Below, piece by piece: positions 43,972-52,828 of a stretch of DNA of 64,000 nt. Position 1 is the stretch's first letter; every line of letters starts with the position of its first letter. Source of the DNA: VXPW01 sp965115815 (lineage in GTDB: Bacteria > Pseudomonadota > Alphaproteobacteria > TMED109); assembly GCA_965115815.1 (NCBI GenBank), contig OZ220465.1, positions 62,001-126,000 of the forward strand. The letters are read 5' to 3'. The notes beneath the pieces were generated by a model, which made no database searches, was not told the origin of the DNA, and saw nothing but the letters and a program-made list of their open reading frames with translations. A program made the translations under genes and the position numbers.

Positions 43972-45784
43972 GTGCCCGCACCGAAAAAGTACAATGGTTT
44001 GACTCTGAAAGTGGAATCGTGATATAGAGGGGACGAAGAATCCCGCTTTGATGCGGGAATCGGCCGATGCGGTCGAGAATCGGCCGGATGTTCGGAAATC
44101 TTCGCGAGAAGTGCCATGCGAAACGTCATTCGCCTGCAGATGGAATGGGGTCAGGTTGCGATCGAGGAGATCGAGATCGACGAGAGCTCGCGGGATGACA
44201 TTCCGCCGCTGCTGCTCGGGCTTCGGCACGTGTATGCCGACCGGTCGGTTCGTGCCCGGTTGTTCGAGATCTTGGAGCAGGGGATCCTTCCCGAGGTGTC
44301 CCACACGAAAGGGCGTCCCGGCATGGAGCTGTGGAGGATCCTCGTGATGGGTCTCCTGAAGCAGGTCCTGGGGTGTGACTTCGATCGTCTGCACGAGCGG
44401 GTGAACCAACACCATACCGTTCGGAAGTTTCTGGGACACTCCGGCTTCTGGGACGAGACCCGGTACCGGTATCCCACGGTGGTACACAACGTGAGCCTGC
44501 TGACGCCGGACGTGCTGGGGGAGGTGTTGCAGCGGATCGCGGAGAGCGGCCATGCGCGGGTGCGGAAGCGGAAGCGGAAGAGCGGCCCGGGCGGTCGCCC
44601 GTCGGAGGAGCCCCTGCGGGGCCGCTGTGATTCGTTCGTGGTGAAGACGGATGTGCACTTCCCGACGGACGTCAACCTGCTGTGGGATGCGATGCGTTGC
44701 TTGGTGCGCGAGACGGGCCGCTCAGCCCTGCGGGCGGGGGTGTCCGGAGGGCGGCAGTGGCGGCATCGGAGCCGGAGGCTGCAGCGGCTCTTTCAGAAGG
44801 TTCGGCGGACCCGGCGGGCCCGTCCGGGGCCGATCCAGGCGTACCTCGACGCCTGCTGGGAGGAGGTCCGACGGGCGGAAGCGACGGTTCCCGCGCTTCG
44901 GGAGCAAGGCGTCGGAGCCCCCAGGATTCTCCGGATCGAATCGTACCTCAAGCATGCCCGGAGGCAGCTCGACCGAGTGGACCGCCGCCTGCTGAAAGGC
45001 GAGAAGATCCCGCAGGAAGAGAAGGTGGTTTCGATCTTCGAGGAGCACACGCGCTGGTGCGTGAAGGGTAAGGCCGGGGTTCCGGTGGAACTCGGAGTGC
45101 CGGTGGCCGTGCTGGAGGATCAGCACGGCTTCCTCCTACACTCCCGGATCCTGTGGGAAGGTCAGGACGTGGATCATGCCGTACCCATGATCCGGGAAGC
45201 GCAGGCCCGCTTCCCCGACCTCCGCCTGTGCAGCTTCGATCGGGGGTTCCACAGTCCCTCCAACCGGATCGCACTGGACGAACTGCTGGATCACAACGTG
45301 CTGCCGAAGAAGGGAAAACTCGGTCCGGCCGACCGGAAACGGGCCGCCGACCCGACGTTCCGGGAGATGCGCCGGCAGCATCCGGCCGTGGAGTCCGCCA
45401 TCCATCATCTCGAGCAGCGCGGCAGGGACCGGGTCCTGTCGTATGGGGCGGAGGGTTTTGCGCGGATGGTGGCGCTCTCCATGGTGGCCTTCAATGTCCA
45501 CCGCATCGGGTTGCTGCTGCAGAGACAGGCCCGGGCCCAAGCCCGACGACGACGAAGACGCGCCGCCTAACAGCGGCGCCCCTCCACCCCGTCCGCGAAG
45601 CTCGCCGGGAGCGGGAACGGAGCCGCTCGCCCTAGCGTTCGGATTCTGGGTGGGAAGAGCCCGGATGCCGCTACGAATCGGCAGGAATCCCCTGGAAACG
45701 GAGCGACCGGAGGCCCCGGAGGGTGGGTCCAACCCGAAATTTCGCCGGAAGGGCCGCCAAAATGACCATTTTCGGTGCGGGCAC
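43972..45784 (+). mobile_element. ISNCY-type insertion sequence, copy 1 (1813 bp)
   Basis: Ends GTGCCCGCACCGAAAA... and ...TTTTCGGTGCGGGCAC form a perfect 16-bp inverted repeat. It contains a single intact transposase gene. A second, diverged copy lies at 54564-56538. The 193-bp MITE family with ends GTGCCTGCACGGAAAATC may derive from this group, because the termini are similar. Confidence 0.85.
44116..45570 (+). CDS. ISNCY-type transposase
   Basis: 484 residues, intact. N-terminal SRDDIPPLLLGLRHVYADRS, RPGMELWRILVMGLLKQVLG and CDFDRLHERVNQH; middle LRGRCDSFVVKTDVHFPTDV, NLLWDAMRCLVRETGR; C-terminal VSIFEEHTRWCVKGKAGVPV, ELGVPVAVLEDQHGFLLHS, DLRLCSFDRGFHSPSNR, HPAVESAIHHLEQRGRDRVL. Acidic residues in KTDVH, EDQHG and ESAIHHLE are candidates for the catalytic triad. 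This layout is that of transposases generally filed as ISNCY. The C terminus is an Arg-rich tail. Confidence 0.85.
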   Translation: MRNVIRLQMEWGQVAIEEIEIDESSRDDIPPLLLGLRHVYADRSVRARLFEILEQGILPEVSHTKGRPGMELWRILVMGLLKQVLGCDFDRLHERVNQHHTVRKFLGHSGFWDETRYRYPTVVHNVSLLTPDVLGEVLQRIAESGHARVRKRKRKSGPGGRPSEEPLRGRCDSFVVKTDVHFPTDVNLLWDAMRCLVRETGRSALRAGVSGGRQWRHRSRRLQRLFQKVRRTRRARPGPIQAYLDACWEEVRRAEATVPALREQGVGAPRILRIESYLKHARRQLDRVDRRLLKGEKIPQEEKVVSIFEEHTRWCVKGKAGVPVELGVPVAVLEDQHGFLLHSRILWEGQDVDHAVPMIREAQARFPDLRLCSFDRGFHSPSNRIALDELLDHNVLPKKGKLGPADRKRAADPTFREMRRQHPAVESAIHHLEQRGRDRVLSYGAEGFARMVALSMVAFNVHRIGLLLQRQARAQARRRRRRAA

Positions 45785-45790
45785 TAGTTA

Positions 45791-46156
45791 GTGTCTGCAC
45801 GGAAAATCACAACACATTGTATGTGCAACCATATTTGGAATCTGGAGAACCGAAGATTCCTTCTTTGTATCTACTCACCCCTCTACTGATGACGAATCGT
45901 TTTTCCTGACGGGTTCGGATCCGGCATTTTCCCTTGCCCCTTTCACTCGCTCGCGGCCGATGACCGGAAGTGCGTGTTCCGGCTGACAAGAAACGGATCG
46001 ATCTTCGTCATCAGTAGGGGGTGAGTAGATACCCTTCTTTGAGAGCATATGACGACATATTCCGCTGAAATCAGGCTGGATTCGATGAATCTTCGCCCTG
46101 CTAATATTGGGCTTTCATTCATGTAATCCGACTCTTAGGGATTTTCCGTGCAGGCA
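45791..46156. mobile_element. MITE (family B) containing a nested IS66-derived MITE
   Basis: Ends GTGTCTGCACGGAAAATC and GATTTTCCGTGCAGGCAC, flanked by TAGTTA on both sides (6-bp duplication). The interior is AT-rich. An uninterrupted relative is at 51481-51673 in opposite orientation; comparison shows that 45867-46040 (166-bp MITE plus one 8-bp target copy) is an insertion. Confidence 0.8.
45867..46032. mobile_element. IS66-derived MITE, copy 1 (166 bp)
   Basis: GTATCTACTCACCCC...GGGGTGAGTAGATAC with internal sequence homologous to the right terminus of the IS66-type elements (TGATGACGAATCGTTTTTCC, TGACGGGTTCGGATCCGGCA). Perfect 8-bp target duplication CCTTCTTT at 45859-45866 and 46033-46040. 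It is non-coding, probably moved by the intact IS66 transposases at 10934 and 17535. Confidence 0.9.
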
Positions 46157-47189
46157 CTAGTTACCCTGCGCTGATCCTTGCCTCTCTTCGAGATCTCTCG
46201 ACCTCCCGTTCGTTTCGCACGATGGATTCTGTTCGGGAAGTCCGCTACGGGTAGCGAACGTAAGGATTCCGCATCCCACCGGACCGGCGCCGTCCGGTAC
46301 CGGTTCAAGGCTCGGTCTCCGCACCTGGAGGAACGAGGCCTTCGTGGGCCGGCCACCGTCGAAGCCCGAAGGAGCGGGACGGCGAGAGGCCGCCCTCGGG
46401 CCCCGGTCGGGTTCGCCGGCCCGGGGGAATTTGCCGCCCGGTCAGCACGAGGCACGCGCCGCCCGGCCCCGACCGGGCACCCCGCGTGGCGCCGTCAGAA
46501 TGTTCTCCCGCGCCCCGCGCGTCTCCAAGGTAGCCGTCAGGCCATAGCGGCTCACCGTCTCCTCCGCGCCGCTCGTCCCGCGGTCCTCCACTGGCGGGTC
46601 CCGGCCGAACCCGGCGACGATCAGCAGATCCGCAGCCGGGGTCCTCGACGCCGCGTACCCGTCATGCCCCGTGGTATCCCGCGCCGGCGAGGAGCGCCGG
46701 AACACAGCGCCCATCGTCGCGACGGCGAATCCTTGCCGCCGCGGTGCGGGATCGAAGACCGATCGCCACCCGGTGCGGCGGCCGTGAGGTGTGCGGTTTG
46801 TCCATGGATCGCTTGCCCCGCTGCGGTTGCCGCCGGGAAGCCGTCATGGCAGGAGCATGGTGGGAATCCGTGCCCTCATCCACCGAAGGAGTTGAGAGGT
46901 TCCAAGGGCTTGGCGACCCACGCGCACAACCTTGCGCGGGATGGCGCCAGGCCATGACCGGTTTCCCGCCGGCGCCGGCGAGCCCGCCTGCTGCAAGCTG
47001 CGCACCGACCTTGCCAGCGCCGGAATCGGCATCGTCCCGTTTCCCGAACGTTGGTCCAACCGTGCCGGAAGCGCCGCGCCCAACTCGCTGACAGCGACCG
47101 AACCGGTCCTCTCGTCGAGCGCACTCTCGGTACCCCATTGCCATCGATATCCGTCACAGCACAGCAGGCGTGTCCTTTCCGGAACGCGT
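46157..47189. other. About 1 kb without a recognised gene
   Basis: High-GC sequence between the nested MITE and the DUF1828-type gene. Frames on both strands are open for up to 260 codons, but the products are low-complexity Arg/Pro/Ala and no family is recognised. The leftward frame around 46690-46500 (ADLLIVAGFGRDPPVEDRGT, RYGLTATLETRGARENILTA) looks more protein-like and may be a relic of an unknown gene. Confidence 0.35.
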
Positions 47190-47972
47190 TCACGCTGCGA
47201 GGCGTTCGATCTTTCGGCGCAGATCAATTTCCGCCTCGAGCGAGGCGACCGCGGTTCCGGCAACATTGGTCAGCCGTGCAAGGTCGAATCTCGGTATTTC
47301 CTGCTGATCGGCAAAAACGATGACCGATTCGAAGGGTACGCGGTGCAGCAGAAAATGCGACAGCATGATGGTCGTCAACCGCGCCTTGTCGCGGCCCGGA
47401 ATCCCGTAGAGGAACACCGACCTCCCGTCCTTCCCCACAAAACGATAGTCGACCGGATAGTGGTTGGCGTCCGGAACCTCAGGCGGAAGGTAATCCCTCT
47501 CGACGACCTCCTCGTCCAAGATGGTGAAGACCAGCCCGCGCAGGTCCTCGTAAAACGTCGAGGCGGTCCTCTCGCGGCTCAGGAACGTCAGGTCATGGAT
47601 CTTCGTCAGTGCCTGCCCGAACCGGAACAGCGCGCCCGCCACTTGGTCCGGCGGCGTCTCGATGGAGAAAATGCCCTTGTCTTCCTCGATGCCGCTCTCG
47701 CGCACGATTTGTTCACGAAGAGACGCGCGCGCGCCTTCGTAGAACAGCTCCACGTCATGTTCGTAGCTCAGGTGCATCAGGGTGTGGCCGCAATCGCTGA
47801 GCTTCACGCCTCCGGCCGCCGTTTCGGACAAGTAGATTGGGAAGTGATCGCCATCGGGAAACGTGAATGGCGATTCCATCATCAACAGGTCGTCCTCACG
47901 CCGGTGAATCCTGACCTCTGCGCACAGGCGTTCGCACAGCAGCTTTTCCAGTTGCACCGGATCAAGCGCCAT
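47190..47972 (-). CDS. DUF1828/DUF1829-type protein
   Basis: 260 residues from the ATG at 47972 (MALDPVQLEKLLCERLCAEV). The N-terminal DUF1828-like part has VKLSDCGHTLMHLSYEHDVE; the C-terminal part (DYRFVGKDGRSVFLYGIPGR, IMLSHFLLHRVPFESVIVFA, EIPRFDLARLTNVAG) resembles DUF1829. No catalytic motif is apparent. The start overlaps the upstream gene by 11 nt, so the two form a pair. Such pairs occur sporadically in accessory regions, and this one lies amid mobile elements. Candidate toxin-antitoxin or defence pair; function unknown. Confidence 0.7.
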   Translation of the reverse strand: MALDPVQLEKLLCERLCAEVRIHRREDDLLMMESPFTFPDGDHFPIYLSETAAGGVKLSDCGHTLMHLSYEHDVELFYEGARASLREQIVRESGIEEDKGIFSIETPPDQVAGALFRFGQALTKIHDLTFLSRERTASTFYEDLRGLVFTILDEEVVERDYLPPEVPDANHYPVDYRFVGKDGRSVFLYGIPGRDKARLTTIMLSHFLLHRVPFESVIVFADQQEIPRFDLARLTNVAGTAVASLEAEIDLRRKIERLAA

Positions 47973-48429
47973 CGAACAGGTTCCGCTCGTCATGATTTGC
48001 GGAAAGACCCTCCACGCCACAGTCTTCGATCAGGCATGCGAGCGCTCCCTCCACGGTCCGGTACCGACCCGTTCCTTCGGCCTGGCTGTCAATTTTCCTC
48101 CCGGCCGCGAGTGCCTCGGCCGTGGCGCGATGAACATGACAGGCGTAGCGAATCTCCCCGTGTACGTGGCTCGCCCCGTTGTAGCGAACCAAGCTCAGAG
48201 ACTTCCCGCCACGCCGCGTCAGCGCCAAGCCGCACGAAAAGTCCCGTTCGTCATCCAGATTCTGCCGCTGGTAGATCCGGTAGACCGTCCCGTCTTCCGC
48301 CACGGCATTGAAATTCCGCTGTTTGTGCCGTCCAGGTTTTTCCAGCCAACGGGCACCGGGATTCCTCACCCGCTTCGAAGCCGAGCGATGTCGGTTGAGC
48401 ATGTCGTTCGACAGCAACAAGTCAGTCAT
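47962..48429 (-). CDS. Conserved protein paired with the DUF1828-type gene
   Basis: 155 residues from the ATG at 48429; a GTG four codons upstream (48441) is the alternative. Basic N terminus with HRSASKRVRNPG, then KQRNFNAVAEDGTVYRIYQR, DERDFSCGLALTRRGGKSLS, LVRYNGASHVHGEIRYACHV. The compact all-beta-looking core with conserved His/Tyr/Arg residues recurs, from memory, in a DUF6978-like family. It overlaps the downstream DUF1828-type gene by 11 nt. A role as the toxin member is a guess from the pairing only. Confidence 0.65.
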   Translation of the reverse strand: MTDLLLSNDMLNRHRSASKRVRNPGARWLEKPGRHKQRNFNAVAEDGTVYRIYQRQNLDDERDFSCGLALTRRGGKSLSLVRYNGASHVHGEIRYACHVHRATAEALAAGRKIDSQAEGTGRYRTVEGALACLIEDCGVEGLSANHDERNLFDGA

Positions 48430-48712
48430 CGGTCGGACCACGGCCTACGACCGCGGCCGGCGGGGCTTCCGGCGCGTCCGGAGAACCGGGCTTCCACGCG
48501 CCTCTGCTCCGATCGCGACGATCCTGCTTCGTCCACCCCGGGCACCGCACCCCTCGTTCACGGGCCGATCTCCACGTTTCCGAATTCCGGTCTCATCTCC
48601 GCGTCGCTCTCGCAACCGGTCACGCTTACGGTAGGCGCCGTTCCTACCGGACGCAATCGGTCAACTCGGTACCATTGCGCACAGCAGCAGATCGTTTCGC
48701 TTAGAGCCTGTG

Positions 48713-48897
48713 CGGAAACTATGGAGCGGCCCCGATTCTGGTATCTGCGATGTGGCTGGAGAGTACATCGGGATCAAACAAGCCCATTCCACATCTGTCA
48801 GATTGCTTTCGAAGCGGTCTCTCCGACGCCGATACTTTGCACGAGCGGCCAGAATCGGGGCCGCTCAATAGTTTCCGTACAGGCTCTTAGGGACCGT
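48713..48897. mobile_element. 185-bp MITE (family A), copy 2
   Basis: Same length and ends as 9739-9923 but in opposite orientation (AGAGCCTGTGCGGAAAC...GTTTCCGTACAGGCTCT). Internal sequence is over 90 percent identical by eye. It relates to the right end of the ISAs1/DUF4338 transposon at 24046. Confidence 0.85.
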
Positions 48898-49026
48898 CCG
48901 GAAACCGTCGCTTCGGTGGACCGGTTCTCGGCCGGCCTGTTTCGGGGGCCGGTCCGGCACCCGTTTGGTCTTGTGGGATCCGAACAGGGCTCCGGGGTGA
49001 GCTCAGGGGCCAAGGCCATCCCACGC
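48898..49026. repeat. Repeat related to 41703-41800
   Basis: GGAAACCGTCGCTTCGGTGG, ACCGGTTCTCGGCCGGCCTG and CCCGTTTGGTCTT match the stretch before IS630 fragment a. No coding potential. It lies directly before the IS630 left end at 49027. Confidence 0.4.
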
Positions 49027-49650
49027 TAGTAATACGGAAACGTTGAACTGACGACAGTATTCTGGCAAGATTTCCGTGTCGGTCCGTGTCGGCCCCGTGT
49101 CGGTGCGTGTCGGCACGCGTGAGCGTCCGATCGGTACGGCGCTTTCTTGTTCATCCCCACAGACCCGATGCCGAACGTGCAGGCGCTCACACTCTCTTGG
49201 GGATCGGCCGGATCCGGTTTCCGGGAACCGAGCTTGCCTGCAGGGGTTCGGTGCGGGGATCGGAGTGGATCATGGCCAATCCTCAGGGCAGGAAGCTCTA
49301 TCGAGTGCGCCTTTCGGCGTCGGAGCGCCGGGAACTCCAAGCGATCGTCGACGGTACCGGAGCCGCCTGGCGTCGTCGTCGGGCGCAGATTCTCCTGATG
49401 GCAGACGAGGGGCGCGACGGCGGCAAACTCCGGGATGTCGACCTCGCGCGCGGCCTGGGTATCGGCGCTTCGACGGTCGAACGCCTGCGCAAGCGTTGTG
49501 TTTTGGAGGCCTCCCTCCGCCGCCGGGAGCAGGAGAACCGCCGACCGAAACTCCTGGACGGGGCGAAGGAGGCGAAGCTGGTGGCTCTGGCCTGTTCTTC
49601 CCCGCCCGAAGGTTGTGTTCGCTGGACGCTGAAGCTGCTGGCCGGCCGTC
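49027..49650 (+). mobile_element. IS630-type element, 5' part (c)
   Basis: The left end and first ~390 bp of transposase coding sequence (ATG at 49273: MANPQGRKLYRVRL..., to LKLLAGRL) of the IS630 element, cut at 49650 where the second structured-RNA element begins. A 9-bp in-frame deletion relative to copy b removes three residues after CVLE. The catalytic half is absent here. Confidence 0.85.
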
Positions 49651-50076
49651 TGATTGCGCCAGGCCTAAGCCCTGGAGGGGAGGAAGCCATGACGTAGGCC
49701 GAAACCTTTCGTCGCAAGCCTGCGGGTTCGACCCCCGCCCGGCAAAGGTGAGCCCGTCCGCCGGAAGCGCGTGTGGCATGGCGTGCGGCAACGCACGTCG
49801 TGAAGCGGACACAGCGGGCGGCGAAGCGTCGCTAGGGAGCCTCGTACTCCGCAACGTCGGTGCCTTCATCTTTCAAGCAGTGGGGGCCGCACCGGAGTGC
49901 CGCATGCATGGGCAAGGCGCAACGGACCATCCGGGGTCAGAGAACGACGCAAAGCCGCGGGATGGCTTGCCAGGGAACCTGGGAGATCCGGTTTCTGCCC
50001 GCAGGAACCTGCGGAGCCGGTTGGCGAAACCCATGAGCCGAAGGCCCTGCGGAAGCCGGAAGTCGTAGCTCGCTCC
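49651..50076 (+). ncRNA. Structured-RNA candidate 2, most complete copy
   Basis: About 426 bp from TGATTGCGCCAGGCCTAAGC to GGAAGTCGTAGCTCG, inserted in IS630 fragment c. It has the same hairpins as copy 1, with compensating or loop-only differences: GCGTGCGGCAACGCACGTC has a GNRA-type GCAA loop, and CCTGCGGGTTCGACCCCCGC is retained. No ORF has coding character; the frame that reads through from the transposase is a shadow. A mobile, ORF-less structured RNA of the HEARO/omega-RNA kind is the leading hypothesis. It is followed immediately by IS630 copy d. Confidence 0.5.
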
Positions 50077-51475
50077 TAGTAGTACAGAATCATTGTATTG
50101 CTGGGTATAGAGACTTCAGTTTCACCCGGGCGTCTGCCGTCGTGAACCGCCAGTCGACGGTGCCGCCGGCCGCGTTGCGGCGCTTGACCCACGCCGCGGT
50201 CTCCCGCAGCAGGGTGGCGCGGTCGGGAAGGCGTCGTCGAAGACACGGTCGCGACCACGCGCCGATTTCGATCTCGGCCCTGGGGAGCCAGCTTCCGTGC
50301 TTCGGCGTGTACCGAAACTCGAACCGCTTTCGCACCCGCATGGCCTCCCGGGGTGCAAAGGCCTCATATAGCGATGCGGGGCCGTGCGTGTTCCGGTGGT
50401 CCATGACCCGTACGATCTTCTTTCCGGGGAAGTGATCATCCGCGAGTTCCCGGATGAACTGCGCCCCGTCCCGCGCCGTGCGGCGATCGGTGACCTTCAC
50501 CGTACGCCCGTTTTCGTTGGGCGCGAACGCCAGGAAGAGATGGGCCGTGCCGTTTCGCTCGTATTCGTAGTCGACGATTTCCGGCTGCCCGGGCCGCACG
50601 GGGCGGGGAAGGCGGGTTTCCTTCGTCTGCTGCCGACTGGTCTCATCCATGCAAACCAGAACCTCGTTTTCGGCAAAATCCCGCTGATACGTGTCCAGCA
50701 CCTCCTCCATCGCCGCCACGAACGGCGCGTTGCGGCTCGGGGGAATGCACCAGTAATGTTTCAGCCAAGGCTTGATCTCCTTTTTTTCAGAGTCCTCCGT
50801 ACCGTTTCCTTCGAGATGCTCTCGACGATCTCCATCTCCATCCGACGACCGGCCAGCAGCTTCAGCGTCCAGCGGACACACCCTTCGGGCGGGGAAGAAC
50901 AAGCCAGAGCCACCCGCTTCGCCTCCTTCGCCCCGTCCAGGAGTTTCGGTCGGCGGTTCTCCTGCTCCCGGCGGCGGAGAGAGGCCTCCAAACCCTCCAA
51001 AACACAACGCTTGCGCAGGCGTTCGACCGTCGAAGCGCCGATACCCAGGTCGCGCGCGATGTCGACATCCCGGAGTTTGCCGCCGTCGCGCCCCTCGTCT
51101 GCCATCAGCAGAATCTGCGCCCGACGACGACGCTAGGCGGCTCCGGTACCGTCGACGATCGCTTGGAGTTCCCGGCGCTCCGGCGCCGAAAGGCGCACTC
51201 GATAGAGCTTCCTGCCCTGAGGATTGGCCATGATCCACTCCGATCCCCGCACCGAACCCCTGCAGGCAAGCTCGGTTCCCGGAAACCGGATCTGTCCGAT
51301 CCCCAAGAGAGTGTGAGCGCCTGCACGTTCGGCATCGGGTCGGTGGGGATGAACAAGAGAGCGCCGTACCGATCGGGCGCCTACGCGTGCCGACACGCAC
51401 CGACACAGGGCCGACACGAACCGACACGGAAATCTTGCCAGAATACTGTCGTCAGTTCAACGTTTCCGTACTATT
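50077..51475 (-). mobile_element. IS630-type insertion sequence, complete copy (d)
   Basis: About 1.4 kb in leftward orientation; the left boundary TAGTAGTACAGAATCATTGT is the transposase-distal end, and the right boundary CAGTTCAACGTTTCCGTACT is the transposase-proximal end with the CCGACACG repeats. More diverged than b and e. Confidence 0.85.
50090..51231 (-). pseudogene. IS630-family transposase (copy d), nonsense-interrupted
   Basis: Start ATG at 51231. The codon that is Trp in copies b, c and e (GAAWRRRRAQ) is TAG at about 51133, so the first domain is truncated; an internal ATG at 51105 reopens it (MADEGRDGGKLRDVDIARDL). The two frames meet at CTGAAAAAAAGGAG, a canonical A AAA AAG -1 slip site leading into KKEIKPWLKHYWCIPPSRNA and the DDE half (VLVCMDETSRQQTKETRLPR, RVMDHRNTH, WLPRAEIEIG). 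Several residues that are constant in b and e are changed (DNLNTH to DHRNTH). Inactive. Confidence 0.75.
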
Positions 51476-51480
51476 AGTTC

Positions 51481-51673
51481 GTGCCTGCCCGGAAAATCCC
51501 TAAGATTTCGATTACATGAATGAAAGCCCAATATTAACAGGGCGAAGATTCATCGAATCCAGCCTGATTTCAGCGGAATATGCCGTCATATGCCCTCAAA
51601 GAAGGAATCTTCGGTTCTCCAGATTCCAAATATGCTTACATATACAATGTGTTGTGATTTTCCGTGCAGACAC
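51481..51673. mobile_element. MITE (family B), uninterrupted copy (193 bp)
   Basis: GTGCCTGCCCGGAAAATC...GATTTTCCGTGCAGACAC, AT-rich interior. It is the natural empty site for the nested insertion at 45867: it carries a single AAAGAAGG where the other copy has the duplicated target. Confidence 0.8.
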
Positions 51674-51924
51674 TAGTAGTACGGAAACGTTGGATTGGGG
51701 GCTGCAGGCATGAGCTGGCCCCGATGCTCAGACCTGACACCTGATCCATAGAGGCCTAATAATCCCATTGTGTTCTTTATCTGATCCTTAGAAGCGGTGC
51801 GAGAATCTCAGCGAACAGCCCGGTTCCAGCGGGTGCCGACACGGGGCCGACACGCACCGACACGGACCGACACGGAAATACCGCCCCATCCTGCAGCCAT
51901 CAATGCAACGTCGGTGGACTACTA
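51674..51924. mobile_element. IS630-derived MITE (family C), copy 1 (251 bp)
   Basis: TAGTAGTACGGAAACGTTGG at the left and CAATGCAACGTCGGTGGACT then ACTA at the right resemble IS630 termini. Internal CCGACACGG repeats (four) match the IS630 subterminal repeats. Identical by eye to 57956-58206. Non-coding. Confidence 0.85.
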
Positions 51925-52306
51925 GATACCATGCAGAAGGGTTTGGAATCGAGGTCTCCCGTGCAGGCGACCGCGTCGAACTCGTCACGACAAGGAGACG
52001 CTCAAGGAGCGTCGCTTGAGGGCGCAATGGGCCTCAAGGCGGAAGCGGATGCTGGCCGCGACAAGGTTCGATTGAGCGACCGAGCCATGTCGCGGGAATG
52101 AACGGGCGCCGAAGGACGAGGATCGTGGCTCGAGTTGGTAGGCGGGTACCCACGTGTCGGCCAGTCAGTCGAAGCCGTGTCGTCGGCGTGATGTGGGCGC
52201 AAGCGAGTCATGCGCACCTGACGGGATCAGCAAGAGGCCCTCGTAGGTCGATGTGAGGCGAAACCGGAGGTTGAGTCAGTCTCGCAACGGAGTTCCTGTC
52301 GAGCGG
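51925..52306. other. Intergenic, nothing recognised
   Basis: About 380 bp with no convincing gene, hairpin or repeat. Base composition is slightly lower in GC than the housekeeping regions. Confidence 0.3.
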
Positions 52307-52472
52307 GTATCTATTCACCCCCTACTGATGACGAAGATCGATCCGTTTCTTGTCAGCCGGAACACGCACTTCCGGTCATCGGCCGCGAGCGAGTTAAAGG
52401 GGCAAGGGACAATGCCGGATCCGCACCCGTCAGGAAAAACGATTCGTCATCAGTAGGGGGGGGAGTAGATAC
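52307..52472. mobile_element. IS66-derived MITE, copy 2 (166 bp)
   Basis: GTATCTATTCACCCC...GAGTAGATAC, opposite internal orientation to copy 1. Flanking 8-mers do not match, so the target duplication has been lost or one end rearranged. The G-run near the right end is longer than in copy 1. Confidence 0.8.
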
Positions 52473-52764
52473 CCCGGAACAAGCCTGGATCGCACACCGG
52501 TTTGTGCAGTTGATCGGCGGCGCCATACCAAGACAGTACGATGCCCGGGACCCTTCGGGGCATGGAGGATGGCTTGCGCGATCATGTCGCTGACGGCGCA
52601 TGCGCCCTTCATCGACAGCGTGACGATGGCGCCGATCGGTGGCAGGCGCGCCGGACCCCGGCAGACGGACAACCCAACACGCCGGAACACAGGGCCGCCC
52701 GGACCTGGAACACCACCCACTGTGGCCGAAAAGGCACACATGAGCGCAGATGTCTCGGACTTGT
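52473..52764. other. Non-coding region upstream of the RTX gene
   Basis: No gene of recognisable family; short open frames only. Confidence 0.3.
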
Positions 52765-52800
52765 TTGACGGTTGACGGCGGGGGGGGGGTAAAGTATGTG
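52765..52800 (+). promoter_or_regulatory. Candidate RTX promoter containing a run of ten G
   Basis: Two overlapping -35-like hexamers TTGACG (52765-52770 and 52772-52777) are followed by G10 (52780-52789) and TAAAGTATGTG. With the second hexamer and TATGTG (52795-52800) the spacer is 17 nt; with the first and TAAAGT (52790-52795) it is 19. Length change of the G-run would alter either spacing. The -10 match is weak, so the promoter itself is unproven. Confidence 0.4.
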
Positions 52801-52815
52801 TCCATGACAGCAATC

Positions 52816-52821
52816 AGGAGG
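52816..52821 (+). promoter_or_regulatory. Strong ribosome binding site of the RTX gene
   Basis: Perfect AGGAGG, 7 nt before the ATG at 52829. It is the clearest Shine-Dalgarno sequence in the window and fixes the start. Confidence 0.85.
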
Positions 52822-52828
52822 TTCTACC

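Noticed and set aside
46157..47189. A 259-codon rightward frame (46178-46957) as a gene.
   Set aside because: No ribosome site, strongly compositional product and no family similarity.
49651..50076. Group II intron remnant.
   Set aside because: No domain V consensus, no GUGYG start and no reverse transcriptase; hairpin arrangement does not fit.
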